Assembly: GCA_027625915.1 (NCBI GenBank)
Contig: JANTQA010000051.1
Coordinates: forward strand, 2,418,501-2,482,500
DNA from: Anaeramoeba flamelloides
Lineage: Eukaryota > Metamonada > Anaeramoebidae
Direction: 5' to 3'
Length of the DNA: 64,000 nt
Shown here: positions 47,285 through 58,873 of the stretch, piece after piece
Position numbering within the stretch: the first letter of the stretch is position 1
Layout: every line of letters begins with the position of its first letter
Position numbers and translations under genes: made by a program
The notes under the pieces: model-generated
Seen by the model: only the letters and a program-made list of their open reading frames with translations
Databases searched by the model: none
Told to the model about the DNA's origin: nothing

Positions 47285-49669
47285 TTTTTATGTAATAATT
47301 CTGAAGAATTAAATTTTTTGGAAATTAAAAAAAATGAATTCCTTGTTTGATCTTTTTGATCTTTGAAAAGTTTATTTTATCTTCTTTACTTAAAAGTCTT
47401 TTTTTTTTTTTTCGTTTTTTTCAAATGACTTTGTGGAAGGAATTATTCAATAAAAAAATTTATTCGAATATTTTTTTTGATTTAGATTTCTTAGATGTTT
47501 AAATTCAGATATTAATTTGATAAACCCCAAACCAGCATCTTTTTGTCTTTTTTAATAACTTATTAATATTCAGGAAAAAAATTGTGAAATAGAAAAAATT
47601 TTCCAAATTCGTTTTTATTGAAAAACAGTAATAAATTTTCGCATTTTTCAATATTTTTTTACTGATCTATTCCTCATAGAACTATTGAGAGAAAAATGTT
47701 TGACACAGAAAAATGGTTGGACACCATTTTTAATTGGAAACATTAGTAAAATTGAAAATTAAATCCTATTGATAACAATTGAATTTATTATAAATCCGGG
47801 TTTTATGTGTTACAAGTTCATTAATCTGTGGTTTGTGTAGAATACTCATTTGAATGGTTGATAACTAAAGTAGATGATTATATTTTAACAAAAATCCAAG
47901 TTTTAGTAAAGTTTACTATTAATTCTGAAAATGTTAATTTTTAAACTTGCTTTGGATTATAAGAGATAAGGTTTTGAAAAAGTAGAATTACATTAATTGT
48001 TATTCTAATAAGTAGATTATAGTTATTTTCTTTAGTTATTACACAAACGAAAGAAATTAAAAATCAATTTTCAGTAATGTTCAAAATTAAAATTGCTGTC
48101 CAAAGTTTTTCTCTCAAAACTAAACCAAAAACCAACCAAAAAAATTTGATTGATTATTGGAATCTCAATAGAATTCAAAATATCAAACTAAACGAGAAAA
48201 TTAAGCCAGTTCAATTTTCCGAAATTAGAATTGTAATAGTAACCATCAGCAATATTGAATTTTTTTCGGATTTTTTGTTTCCATGAGTTTTTCTATTCAT
48301 GTAAAAGTGATTTTTTGGATTTTTTATTGTTATGATTTTATTATTTATCTCAAATTTACTTTACAGGTGAGTAATATATGTTAGCCAGATTGGGTAATTT
48401 CGGTTTCAGATATCTATATTGATTAACTAAAAAAACTTTAAAAATCTAGGGAAAAATTTTTTAATTTTTACTAGTGTTTTATATTTACAATAATCGTTTT
48501 GTATTTTTTTTTCATAATGATTAAATCCATTTTTGAAAATAATAATAATTTTTTACTTCTCTTTGAATGTTGAAATTTAGGTTTGAGTTATTATAGTGAA
48601 AAAAAAAAAAAAATAGAAGGAAATAAAAGTAATTTTTTTGATAATATTTTTAATATCAAAAATCAATTTAAACTCATTAATATGTGATAGATAATATATA
48701 TACAAAAATACATAATGAAAAACAATAACGTTTCAAGAAAAAAGTGTCAAAGTATAATACTCAATTTTCAATTGAAATGACTGTGAATTAAATTTGGAAT
48801 ATAACTATGTGAATTTTTGAATTTTTTTTTTGATAACTTTTCGAGATATAGAAGATTTTTTTTTTTTTTTCATTTTACAAATAAATGATTTTTATTCGAA
48901 ACAAAAGTTACAAACTTATCTCATTTTCAAATGTTTGCCTTTATAAAACATCTTTAAAATTGTATCAAATTAAATTAAATTGATTTTTTACTTGAAGAAA
49001 ACATTTTTTTTTGTAAATTGAAGAAATGTAACCATATTTTATTCTGAAATAAGAAATAGATTTATTTTTTTGTTTTAAAAATTGGATTTTTTAATTTGAG
49101 AATCATTTTAAACCCTCTTGCTAATTGAATATTTTTGTCGTTGAGATTGTCTGATATTTTTATTTTGGATTTTTTGTTACAGTATTTGGATTATTTTCGT
49201 TACAGTAGATAGTGATTTTTTTTTCTGGTAATTATATATTTTTTTTCTATAAGGAATCTTAGGATTTTTTTTTTGTTTTACTCTTAATTTTTGACATTGA
49301 GATTAGTGAAAATTTTATTTATTTTTTGAAGTTTTCTATATTTTAGCTTAGTTAATTATTTTTTAGTTTTTTTCATATTTTTTAGTAATTGGGATACTAT
49401 GTGAATTAATTTTTTTGCAATTGAATACAATAATTATTATTTTTTTTGCTATTTGAATTGTGTGACAAAAAGAAGAATCCATTTATAATGTAATTTTTTG
49501 TAGTATATCACCCCCCTTGTCAGAACCAAAATAACCAAAGAGAATATATACTTGAGGTAAAATTGGAATTTTAAAGCATCAGTATTTCTTGAAAAGTAGT
49601 TTTACATAGACAATACCATTTTTTCAAACTTTAATTTTTTTTTCTTGTTTTTTTCCTCTCATTTCACAG
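47285..49669. other. Shared upstream region of two divergent genes
   Basis: 2.4 kb between the start codons of copine (minus) and the PH-RUN gene (plus). It contains a MITE (47687-48115). Just before the plus-strand start, a GAG|GTAAAA donor at 49557 and a pyrimidine-rich acceptor (cctctcatttcacag) ending at 49669 suggest a 5'-UTR intron of about 113 bases. No gene is otherwise seen. Confidence 0.5.
47687..48115. mobile_element. MITE (GAGAGAAAAATGTTGGACAC family), copy 2
   Basis: The left end gagagaaaaatgtttgacac and the right end caaagtttttctctc are inverted repeats. The interior is the reverse complement of the copy at 4851-5305 (for example tgtgttacaagttcattaat, aagtagatgattatatttta). Confidence 0.75.
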
Positions 49670-49672
49670 AAA

Positions 49673-52600
49673 ATGTTCCAGATCACACACCAAGGGTATC
49701 TACAAAAAAAAAGTGGAAAGCGTAAAATCTATCAAAAACGGCATTTCCGCTTGGTGCCGCCTTTTCTAACATATCACAATTCAGAAAGTTCTAACAAAAC
49801 TTTGGGAACATTATTTTTAATGAATTATAACCTTCAACCAGATCCTGAGAATGAAGAAAGTGACTATGCATTTTTGTTTGTCCCTACGAACATTGATCTC
49901 GAAAGGGACTATTCTGTTGTTGCATCTAGCGAACGAACAAATTTGGAATGGTTTGATAAAATGAAAAAAGCAAAAAAAGAAATTATTAATCGAATTTATA
50001 TCACAGACTCCTTAACAGAAATCCTGGGACAAGTTCATTTAAAGGCAATTATAGAAGATGATAATAATATAAATTCTGGATCAAAATTTGGTTCCAAAAT
50101 GAGTTCGATAAAAAACAAAACAAAAATTTATGGGAAAAAAAATACCTTCCAACAAAGGTATTGCCATCTTCGAGATAACCAATTGATTTTTTACAAAAAT
50201 AATTATACTCATCAAGCTCTTGAAAGGATTCCCTTAAAGGGAAGTTATGTGAGGTGTTCTCTAAATACTGAGTCAAAGAATTCAAATAAGGTTTTTGTTA
50301 TAATTGTTAATGACAGTGCCAACAACAAAAATCCGAAGAAGAATAAGGCCAAAAATAAAAGTCAACCAAAAAACAAATTAAAGTATTTGATCAAAGCCGA
50401 GTCGAACGAAAGTATGATGAAATGGATCCTAAATTGCTATTTATCAAAAGAAATCTCTTCGAAAATTGAAAAAAATGAAGAAAAAACAATAAAAAAAAAT
50501 TCACGATCAAACACTTTTGTCCCGTCGTTGAAAAGAGAAGAAGCCTCACGCGAATTATTTAATATAATCAGTGATAATTCAATTTTAACCTCTCCATTAA
50601 ATAAAAGAACACAAAGTGTAAAAAACCTGAAAGTCAAACCTCAAAAGAAAGATAAGCGGAGATTTTCAACAAAAGTGTTTAAAAAAAAAAAAAAGCCAAA
50701 AAAGAAGGAAAAAAATTCAGATGAGGATTTTGTAAAAATTGATTTTGAAGGTAATGAAATAAAGAACGATAATGAGAGTAATTCAAATTCTGAATCCATC
50801 ACACAAAATCTCAAAAATTTAAAATTAAAAAAAAAAAAAAAAAAAAAGCACAAGCACAAAAAAAAGATTCACCATAACAAAGAAATTAAGAATGGTTTGA
50901 ATTTGAATGATCAAGCCAAAATTAAGAATGAAACAGATATTAGCTTTGAAGAAGAACAAGAAGGAAAAGACAGAGAAACAAAAGAAGAACAAGAAGAAAA
51001 AGTTAAAGAAAGAAAAGAAGAGGAAGAAGAACAAGAAAAGGAAAGCAATGAAAATTTAGAAGGAGAAGAAGTTAAAGAAGTTGAAAAGGAGGAAGACGAA
51101 AGCGGAGACGAGGATGAAGAAAAAAATTCCACAGAAGAAGAAGAGAAAGAAAAAGATAACAATCATAAAGAAAATAACCAAAATGATCAAAAAATTGAAA
51201 AAAAAATTGAAGACATTGACGAAGAAGAAAGTGAAAAGGAGGAAAAGGAAGAAGAGGGTGAAGATGAGGATGAAGAAGAGGAAGAAGAAGATGAAATAAT
51301 TAATATCAAATCAAGATCGAATTTAAAACCAAAATCTCAGTTTGAATTTGAATTAGAATCAGGGTCTGGGTCAAGTTCCGAAGATGGGTCCAATGATAAA
51401 TTAAAAATTGAAGAAGAAAAAGAAAGGATAAACAAGCAAATCGAATCTGAAAAAAAAAGAAAAAAACTGATAAGCAAACAAAATAAAATCAAATATGACG
51501 AAAAAGTTGCAATAAAATTAATTGAAGGGATTACCGAATCGTCTTCGGTAATTATTTCGAAAGACAATGAAGAAGAAGAAAAGGAAAAGGAAAGGCTAAA
51601 CGTCAATTTAATTAACAATGATAATAAAAATGATGATATTGCAAAGAAGGATCGTTTAATAAATGCTGAATTCTATAATTACTTTAATCAAATTAATGAA
51701 CAAAATAATGATATTTTTTATTTTGATGAAAACGATAATGGCGATTTTAATAGTCTCTCTCAAATTACATTCGAAAAAAAAATTAAAAGGGAAAAAAAAG
51801 CAGAGCACGTGATCGAAGAGAATAAAAAACAAAAAAATTTGAAAGCATCAGCAACAACGAGATTAACTTCAATGGTCAGAAAAAAAATGAAGGCACCTAG
51901 TGAAAAACGAAAAAATGTTTTTAAAAATTTTAGGAAAAATAGAATAGATCGTAAAAATAAAATAATGGCAGGATCGGTTTCTGAAAAAAAGAGTTCAAAA
52001 TCAAATTCAAGTTCTGTAAAGGGATTTATTGAAAATAATGGAAGCAACAAACAAGATCCAAATCAAGACAATAAAGAAAATAAAATTGGCATTCAAGAAG
52101 TCAAAGAAGAAGAAAGCAAAGAACAAAAAGAAAACGAAAAGGGAAAAGAAGAAGAAGAAGAAGTAGAAGAAGAAGAAAAGGAAAGTCTAATCCAAATAAC
52201 CCAGCAGGAGCTACAAAAAAGAGCACAATACCAAGATCAAGTTATTGATGAGCTAACGAGTATAATTAGAAAACTTCAAGAAAGATATCTTGACGAAGAA
52301 AAGATCTCAAGAAATGAAGTCAAATTGATCAAATTTAATGACAATTATCTTGCTAAAGTGGACAATAACGACCCCGATGCGTTTTTACTGTTAAATATTG
52401 TAGTCTCGATCTTTTTGTATCAACTTAAATCAAATGGTTCTAATAATAAAGATGAAACCGGTGAAATGGGGACGAATATTGAACTTACCTTTATGGATAT
52501 TATCAAAAATATTGGCAATAAAAGTATTACTCGGTCATTACTTTTATACGAAAAAATGAAAAAAAAGAAAAAAAAGAAATTTAATAAGGGGAAAATAAAT

Positions 52601-53677
52601 GATATTGAACTATTTGACGCTTCACTTTTCTTCTTATTTGGGTTCAATAACGGAGATATTATTGAATGGGTTAAATATTTTCAAGATACCAATGTTTTGA
52701 AAAAATATTATTTACCAACTGCCTTGATTTATGAAAAAACGTTTTTAGAAACACTTTCAGTTGTCTTTTCGATGGCGTCTGATTTAAAATTTAATTTGTC
52801 CTTAATAATTGATAAATTGAAGAATGAATATATTTTTGATCCTGAAAATCAAAGAAAGTTGAGAATTCAGAACAGCAAAGACAAGAAGGAGAATCAGAAT
52901 AAAATACAAGAGAACGGAGAAACTTCAAAATCATCAAAGCCAATTTTAGAAGGATCTGATTCCGGATCCGAATCTGAATCAGAATCGGATTCCAATGGCG
53001 AACAAATAATTACAAACTCTGGAAATAAAAATTTACAAACAAATAATAGTGGTGGGGCGAATAAGAAAAAAGTTCGTTTTAAATTCCCCGAGTTAGATGA
53101 AAATGAATTAAATGAAAAATTCAAGTATAATAAACAGCTTTTCCCCATCTATAAAATAATCATGAGCTATACCCATTTTTTTGAAAATTGTAAAACTTCA
53201 AAAAAAATTGAATACGCATCACAAAAATCAAACCCAGAATTAAGCAAAATAATTAAAACACAATTATATCCCGAAATTATCGCTTTAATTACATATGGAC
53301 ATATTAAAAAAAAATTCCTTACACCAACAAGAAATCATTTTTGGAATTATATACTTAAGGTCTCAAACCATTTTAAGCAATATTCAGACCCAGATATCAA
53401 ATCTTTTGTAAATGCAATATTTTTTTTCCAAAATGACAAAAGAATTACTCAAAAGAAAAATGTAATCAATTATGATTCAAAATTATTAACCTTTATTTAT
53501 CTGGCTCTTCAAGAAAAAAAAATACATATCTGGATTAATTTGTTATCTACAAAACAATTGGCAAATAAAAATTTTGAAACTTGGGGATTATTACGAGATG
53601 TTGAATTGTTTAATCAGTTAATAGACATTCTTGAAAATTTGAAGCAAATACCATTCCACATAATTAAGTTTAATTAA
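49673..53677 (+). CDS. Double-PH, double-RUN domain protein, 1334 residues
   Basis: A single large exon with ATG at 49673, preceded three bases upstream by a strong acceptor (ttcacag), so a non-coding first exon is likely. Residues ~4-100 form a PH domain (HQGYLQKKSGKRKIYQKRHF... ending ERTNLEWFDKMKKA). Residues ~115-265 are a second PH domain with an insertion (FQQRYCHLRDNQLIFYK ... ESMMKWILNC). Residues ~270-835 are Lys/Glu-rich, with acidic runs and poly-Lys, and probably disordered. A coiled coil lies at ~839-880. RUN domain 1 spans ~895-1045 (DASLFFLFGFNNGDIIEWVK, then YYLPTALIYEKTFLETL). RUN domain 2 spans ~1153-1330 (LYPEIIALITYGHIKKK, then FIYLALQEKKIHIWINLL and WGLLRDVELFNQLIDIL). 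RUN domains typically bind Rab/Rap/Arl-type GTPases and kinesins, and PH domains bind phosphoinositides, so a membrane-traffic effector is likely. RUN assignment rests on motif resemblance. Confidence 0.9.
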   Translation: MFQITHQGYLQKKSGKRKIYQKRHFRLVPPFLTYHNSESSNKTLGTLFLMNYNLQPDPENEESDYAFLFVPTNIDLERDYSVVASSERTNLEWFDKMKKAKKEIINRIYITDSLTEILGQVHLKAIIEDDNNINSGSKFGSKMSSIKNKTKIYGKKNTFQQRYCHLRDNQLIFYKNNYTHQALERIPLKGSYVRCSLNTESKNSNKVFVIIVNDSANNKNPKKNKAKNKSQPKNKLKYLIKAESNESMMKWILNCYLSKEISSKIEKNEEKTIKKNSRSNTFVPSLKREEASRELFNIISDNSILTSPLNKRTQSVKNLKVKPQKKDKRRFSTKVFKKKKKPKKKEKNSDEDFVKIDFEGNEIKNDNESNSNSESITQNLKNLKLKKKKKKKHKHKKKIHHNKEIKNGLNLNDQAKIKNETDISFEEEQEGKDRETKEEQEEKVKERKEEEEEQEKESNENLEGEEVKEVEKEEDESGDEDEEKNSTEEEEKEKDNNHKENNQNDQKIEKKIEDIDEEESEKEEKEEEGEDEDEEEEEEDEIINIKSRSNLKPKSQFEFELESGSGSSSEDGSNDKLKIEEEKERINKQIESEKKRKKLISKQNKIKYDEKVAIKLIEGITESSSVIISKDNEEEEKEKERLNVNLINNDNKNDDIAKKDRLINAEFYNYFNQINEQNNDIFYFDENDNGDFNSLSQITFEKKIKREKKAEHVIEENKKQKNLKASATTRLTSMVRKKMKAPSEKRKNVFKNFRKNRIDRKNKIMAGSVSEKKSSKSNSSSVKGFIENNGSNKQDPNQDNKENKIGIQEVKEEESKEQKENEKGKEEEEEVEEEEKESLIQITQQELQKRAQYQDQVIDELTSIIRKLQERYLDEEKISRNEVKLIKFNDNYLAKVDNNDPDAFLLLNIVVSIFLYQLKSNGSNNKDETGEMGTNIELTFMDIIKNIGNKSITRSLLLYEKMKKKKKKKFNKGKINDIELFDASLFFLFGFNNGDIIEWVKYFQDTNVLKKYYLPTALIYEKTFLETLSVVFSMASDLKFNLSLIIDKLKNEYIFDPENQRKLRIQNSKDKKENQNKIQENGETSKSSKPILEGSDSGSESESESDSNGEQIITNSGNKNLQTNNSGGANKKKVRFKFPELDENELNEKFKYNKQLFPIYKIIMSYTHFFENCKTSKKIEYASQKSNPELSKIIKTQLYPEIIALITYGHIKKKFLTPTRNHFWNYILKVSNHFKQYSDPDIKSFVNAIFFFQNDKRITQKKNVINYDSKLLTFIYLALQEKKIHIWINLLSTKQLANKNFETWGLLRDVELFNQLIDILENLKQIPFHIIKFN

Positions 53678-56600
53678 TTTGCATTATTTTATTTTGATTT
53701 TTTATTCTTATTATTTTTTTTTCTAATATATTAAATATCAGGCTTATATATGTCTTAATATATGGGTATATTGTCTTTTTCAAAGAATTTGTTTTAATGA
53801 ATATAAACATCTAAATTTGATTACAATATTGTTAAAACCAACTCTTGATTCACTGTTTTGGTTCAACAAACCCCTAGAGTATTTTACTCAAAATTGAAAA
53901 AAAATAAAAATATTTCCCACGTTTTAGAATTTTTTAGTTATATAAATCAAATTAATTTAAAGATCAGTCAAAAGGATGGAAAATCAGCTTGTTTTTTATC
54001 AGAAATTCTAATAAATAAAGGAAAATGATTTTATTTTTTGGTGGGAAAATGGAAATTTCATTTGCATTTTTTTGAAAAAAAATACAACTCCTTTTTTCTC
54101 AAACAAGCGGAATACACACCACCAAAAAAAAAAAAAAAACGATTTTAAAACCAAAATTGAAATAAAATGATTCTTTCGATGAGTTGAGAAAATAAATTTC
54201 TCTTTTTTGTTATTATATTCATCCAAAAAAAAGATAAAATATAACTACTACCAAACGTTCAAGTTACAAATGGTTTTCTTTATAGCGCACATTGGTATTT
54301 TTTTAAATCCACTTGGTAAAAAATAATTTCAAAAAGTAAATCTCATTAATAAAAATAAGTACCAAATCCCAGATGTCTATTAAAGATTGAATTTTTTGAA
54401 AAAAATTTCACTTCAAAAAAGGTAATTGAATCTCGTTTTCTTTTTATAATTTAAACTAAATAACGTTTTATAGTTTAGAATTTGAAATTGAAATGGTAGT
54501 CTGACCAAATATAATTATTCCAAAAAACAATAAACACTTTCTTTTTTTTTCGAAAAAATATATTATTTCAATTCATTTCGTTTTTTTATCCAAATCTATT
54601 TTCTATAAGTTTCTTATGATCGAAAAATTGAGTTTCTAAATGTTTATAACCTTGTTAAATTCAAATTTGGATTAGTAACTCTTCCTTAAATTCCAAATTA
54701 TTAGATTTTTAATCCGATATTTATTCACAATAAGTAAAAATTGTTTCAATTTATTATCTTTTAATTTTTTTTCTTTATTAGTTTATTGATCAACAATTCC
54801 ATTTCAATTTTTAATATTCGCATAAAAGTGAATCTTATTTTTAGTGTTGATTAATGGAAATTTGAAAAAATAAAAAATACCGGAATCATAGTGAAAGATA
54901 TATGTTCTAGTATTTATGATTCTATTTTGAAGAAGATAAATTATTTGAAAAAAGAAATGTTGTTTTTTCTATTTTCAATTATAATAATTTCCTAAAAATG
55001 AAAACATTATTCTTTTTTTTTTAAGGATTTTAGAATTTTTTCATTTATTTTTATACTTTAGTTTTTTGATAAGCATTTTTTGAGTTTAAATACTCTAGAA
55101 TTAATGATAAAAAAAAAATATAAAAAAAAAATTAAATTATTTATAATTTTTATTTTTTTGATTTTGGATAAAATATCTTTCACAATTAATAAGTTTATGT
55201 TGAAAATTAAAGGTACTTTTACAGTTTTTTGTTTTCTTTTTCCAAATTTTAAATTAAATAATTATTTGTGTGACTAATTTTGTGCATGTTTAAAAAAAAT
55301 AATAATATATTCATTCTGTAAAGAGAATTGTGTTGTAATGAATTATTCATTTGAGATCGACTAAGACTTTAAAATGTTTATATATATATATATATATATA
55401 TTAAAACTAGATTTCAAAAATGTTGATTCGTTTTATAATGTTAATATAAGGTTTTTTTCGAGGATTTAATTACAGTATTCTTTTATTCAAATATTTTTAA
55501 ATTTTTGGATCAGAATCATTTTTTCCAATTTTTTAATGAAAAATGATTTAGAGAAATTTTTAGATACTTTACCTTAAACACCCTTATTAAAAAAGGTTAA
55601 AAATAAAAACGAAATAATAATGACGATTCTCTTGCCTAAATAATGACAATCAATTCAAAGATTCTAAACTAACAACTCTAACTTTTGAAGATCACATTGT
55701 CGATGATTTTTAGCTCTATCAGTATTGAATTGTTCTATTGTCAACAGAAATCAAAACAATTCTTGCAAAGGGATTGTGGCTTTCTCTTTGTTTTTTAGTT
55801 TTTGTGGTCATTCTTTTTGTTTTTTCTTGGATTGAAGTCCTCAACAACACTTTTGATGAAAGTTTTTACTCTCTTTTGAGTTTGTGTGTAATCTCCAATG
55901 ATCAAATACCAAAAACATTTGATTTATTTTGGTTTGACAATTTTTTTTTTTAGATTACTGTAGTCAAAATAAAGCGTGCAAAAAAATTTAATGCGTGTTT
56001 CAAAATAAAAAGCGTGTTTTTTTGTTATAGTTGACCTATACATTAACCAATCAAAGAAACCAATAATAAACACTAAAAAAATATGGTACTGGTTTCTTAA
56101 AGTTCTATTATTTAAAAAGAAATTCTAAAAATGAAGGATCAAATTGGAAAATTTATCTCAAAAAATAGAGTAAATTTGTAAAGAAAATTTTAATCATAAA
56201 AAAAACAAAAAATTTCAAAAAAATTGAGAATATTATGAAAAATTGTCAACTATTTGCATGAATAATTTAAATTTTACTGAAAATAACCAGACCTTTACTT
56301 TCAAAATTGATTTGAACTTAGGTATACTATTTAGTAGTAGATTGGACGTTGCCTTGTTACAAGAATAAAAAAAAGCACGGATAATATTTTGAAACACGGA
56401 TTATAGTCGTTGTGCACGGATTATTTTGATCACTGTAAAATCGTTTCTCAAAGCACTATTGGCCATTTCAATAAAAATGTGGGTGGCGGACTAAATGGTA
56501 AAGGTTTTGTGGAGTTTGGGATTTCGACGATCTACATTAAAATTATATTTTGTAATCTAAAACTAAAAAAAAATTTGTAAAAAAAGAAAAAATGATCTTT

Positions 56601-57806
56601 CTTTTTTTTGAAAATGAGGATTTTGGTGAATTCTATTCAATACAAAAGAATTTGTCAGTCTTTTTACAAATATTAATCTAAACAGATAATAGCAAACAAT
56701 AACAAAGAATTATTCCTAATTGTTCTCGATTTTGACTACTTAGGTGAAAGTGAGAAACTCTCTTAACTTGATATACATACAAAAATAAATAATAGAACTT
56801 TCTCAGAAATGTTTCAAGGTTTTTATTTTTCAGTTAAATAGAACTTTTCTCAATAAATTTGATTTTTCCAACCTTCTTTTTCATTTTTTTTAAAACAAGT
56901 TTTTCAAATTTAGTAAAAATATGTAATTTTTTCCGTTTTTGATCTTACTGAAGAATATTTGTGAGATTTACCGACCACCAAACAAGGATAAAAACACATA
57001 ATACTTGAAATTTCAATTGCAAACTTAGTCCTTAAAGTTATATTATTAAAAATAATTGTTAATAGAAGTATCAAATTTGATAATTTTTTCAACAAAATAA
57101 GTAAAACTTTTTTTCTCAATATTTTTGAATAATAAAGTTGATAAAATTTCACTCTCATTTTCAATTCAAAATTAGGGCAGTTTATTTAGGGCTCATAGTT
57201 TACATAATATGTACACAAAAACCTATAACAATATATTCATAAAAATCTACAAATAAGATAAATACAGCTCATAAATCCCAATCTATTTCTCATAATATCT
57301 TGGAAAAACGAAAAATGAAAATATAATTTCAAAACTACTGGAAAAATTATCAAAATTTCAAAACGAATTCCATTCATAATTTATTATTTTCTCAAAACAC
57401 TCATTAGTTTACATTCAAATTTGATTTAGCCTGTAGGTTTACTATTAAATAGGAGTTTGATCTAATTTTGGAAAAAACAAACGAAAATAGTCTTGATTTA
57501 TTAAAGTTAAAAATGGTATTTTTTCTTACCATAAATGAGAAAATTAAAAAAATAAAAATCAATTGAGAGTGCAAAATTAAATGAAATTTATGTCAAAACA
57601 ATTGAGAAATTAAATCTTTGAAACACTTTAATTTTTGCTCACAAAAATAAAGTTGACAAAAAATATTTATTTTTTTCAAGTTTTTAACTTTGTTTTTTTA
57701 CTCTACTTTTGAAAAAAAAAAACGTTTCAACAACCAAAAAGGGATTTTTCAATTCTCCAAAAAAAAAGAAAACAAAAAAGAATAGAAAAAATTCAAATAG
57801 ATCTTG
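53678..57806. other. Intergenic region, 4.1 kb, with one MITE
   Basis: No complete gene is supported. A 482-bp MITE (55956-56437) sits between two short stretches whose composition is unusually protein-like: 55740-55950 (either strand) and 56440-56540 (plus reading GHFNKNVGGGLNGKGFVEFG, minus reading IPNSTKPLPFSPPPTFLLK). I could not decide strand or join them. Confidence 0.4.
55956..56437. mobile_element. 482-bp MITE (CCGTGTTTCAAAATA family), copy 3, best preserved
   Basis: The terminal inverted repeats extend about 60 bases: the left tactgtagtcaaaataaagc with gcgtgtttcaaaata pairs with the right tttgaaacacggatta and attattttgatcactgta. Outer TA dinucleotides fit a Tc1/mariner-like target. 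There is no transposase frame. Confidence 0.75.
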
Positions 57807-58737
57807 ATGAGTTTTTTAAAAAAGTCCTTTTTTCTGAAACAACTAAGCAGCCCCAGTCGTGTTACTTTAGATTCTTCTTTTTGGCAGAAATCATTTTTGG
57901 AGGAATTTCCGATTCCTCTTACAGCCTTAGATCCAGGTAAGGTAAATTTGATTATCCGACAAGTATATAACAATATCCTGGTAAACAACTTGACGACACA
58001 CAACCTACCAAGATTTTTAGGATTTGTGACTGGAGTTCTTACAAAAGTATTCGAGTTAGATCCTAAGGCGGACATGAGCACTCAAGATTTTGAAATCAAA
58101 AAGAATAATATTTTTACCATCAAAGCGAATAATAATACAGGATTGCGTAAAAAAAGAAAAAGAAGAAATTCTACAAGGCAAAAAAACAAGAGAAGGCAGC
58201 AAGTTGCTGGCGTAGTTGACGGAGAAACTACATTAAAGCTGGTTAATTTATTACACTTGGCAGGGATCCTATGTAAATTAGTTATGGAAATGTCAATTAG
58301 CTACCTGGAAGGTGTCGAGCGCGAGAAGGAAAGATCTTGGATCTTTGGCGAGCACTTTGAATTCCCACCCGAAAATTCCAGATCAAATTCAATTATTGAA
58401 TTTAAAACACTCCCCACTTTATTAAGTGTCCTAATTCAAATTGTTCTGCAACTAACAGACGTACAGCCACATTCAAATTATGTAATATTAATGGAAACAA
58501 TCACTTTGATCTTGACATTAATCTCTGGTAGAATCTTTTCTCTATCGCTTTCTTTAAAAAATGTAAAAGACATTCACAAATTAAATGAAAGCAACTGCGA
58601 AGAAAATCCATTAGAAGAAGTGTTTTTGAAGATGAACAAACACACTGCTTACAAGCTCATGTCAATCTTATTGACTCATGCTTTTAACCAAAATAAGACA
58701 CCTGTTTCTTCTACAATGTTTTGGGAAAAAAAACACG
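57807..58737 (+). CDS. DYM: Dymeclin, N-terminal half (3' exons not in window)
   Basis: The frame is open from TTG 57804, but the ATG at 57807 is the likely start (MSFLKKSFFLKQLSS). Similarity to dymeclin in order: FLKQLSSPSRVTLDSSFWQK with EFPIPL resembles the YLKKLSGTES..DPFWNQLL..FPAP signature; then a helical block (LVNLLHLAGILCKLVME); then LLSVLIQIVLQLTDVQPHS (compare LLCCLMQLITDIP); then KLMSILLTHAFNQNKTP (compare KLVKTLLYNFIRQEKPP). A basic insertion KKRKRRNSTRQKNKRR interrupts the N-terminal third. About 310 of the usual ~650-700 residues are present. The donor is probably G|GTTTGT at 58738; a GTATTT donor at 58776 is the alternative, giving 323 residues. Dymeclin is a Golgi-associated peripheral protein acting in secretory traffic. 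Without the second half in the next 5.2 kb, either a very long intron or a truncated gene is implied. Confidence 0.8.
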
Positions 58738-58873
58738 GTTTGTTATCTTATTTCTGTTTCTTTTCTCCTATTTTTGTATTTGTCACTATTTTTGCAATTG
58801 AAAAATGAAATATTTCATCAAGTTCAAAAATTCGAATATTCAGGACTTTTGCAACACAAATATAAATAAGGAG

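Noticed and set aside
50049-53148. Several 66-96-residue minus-strand frames, and a plus-strand frame at 51081-51299
   Set aside because: These are shadows of the 1334-residue PH-RUN frame.
57749-58081. 110-residue minus-strand frame
   Set aside because: It is the antisense of the dymeclin exon.
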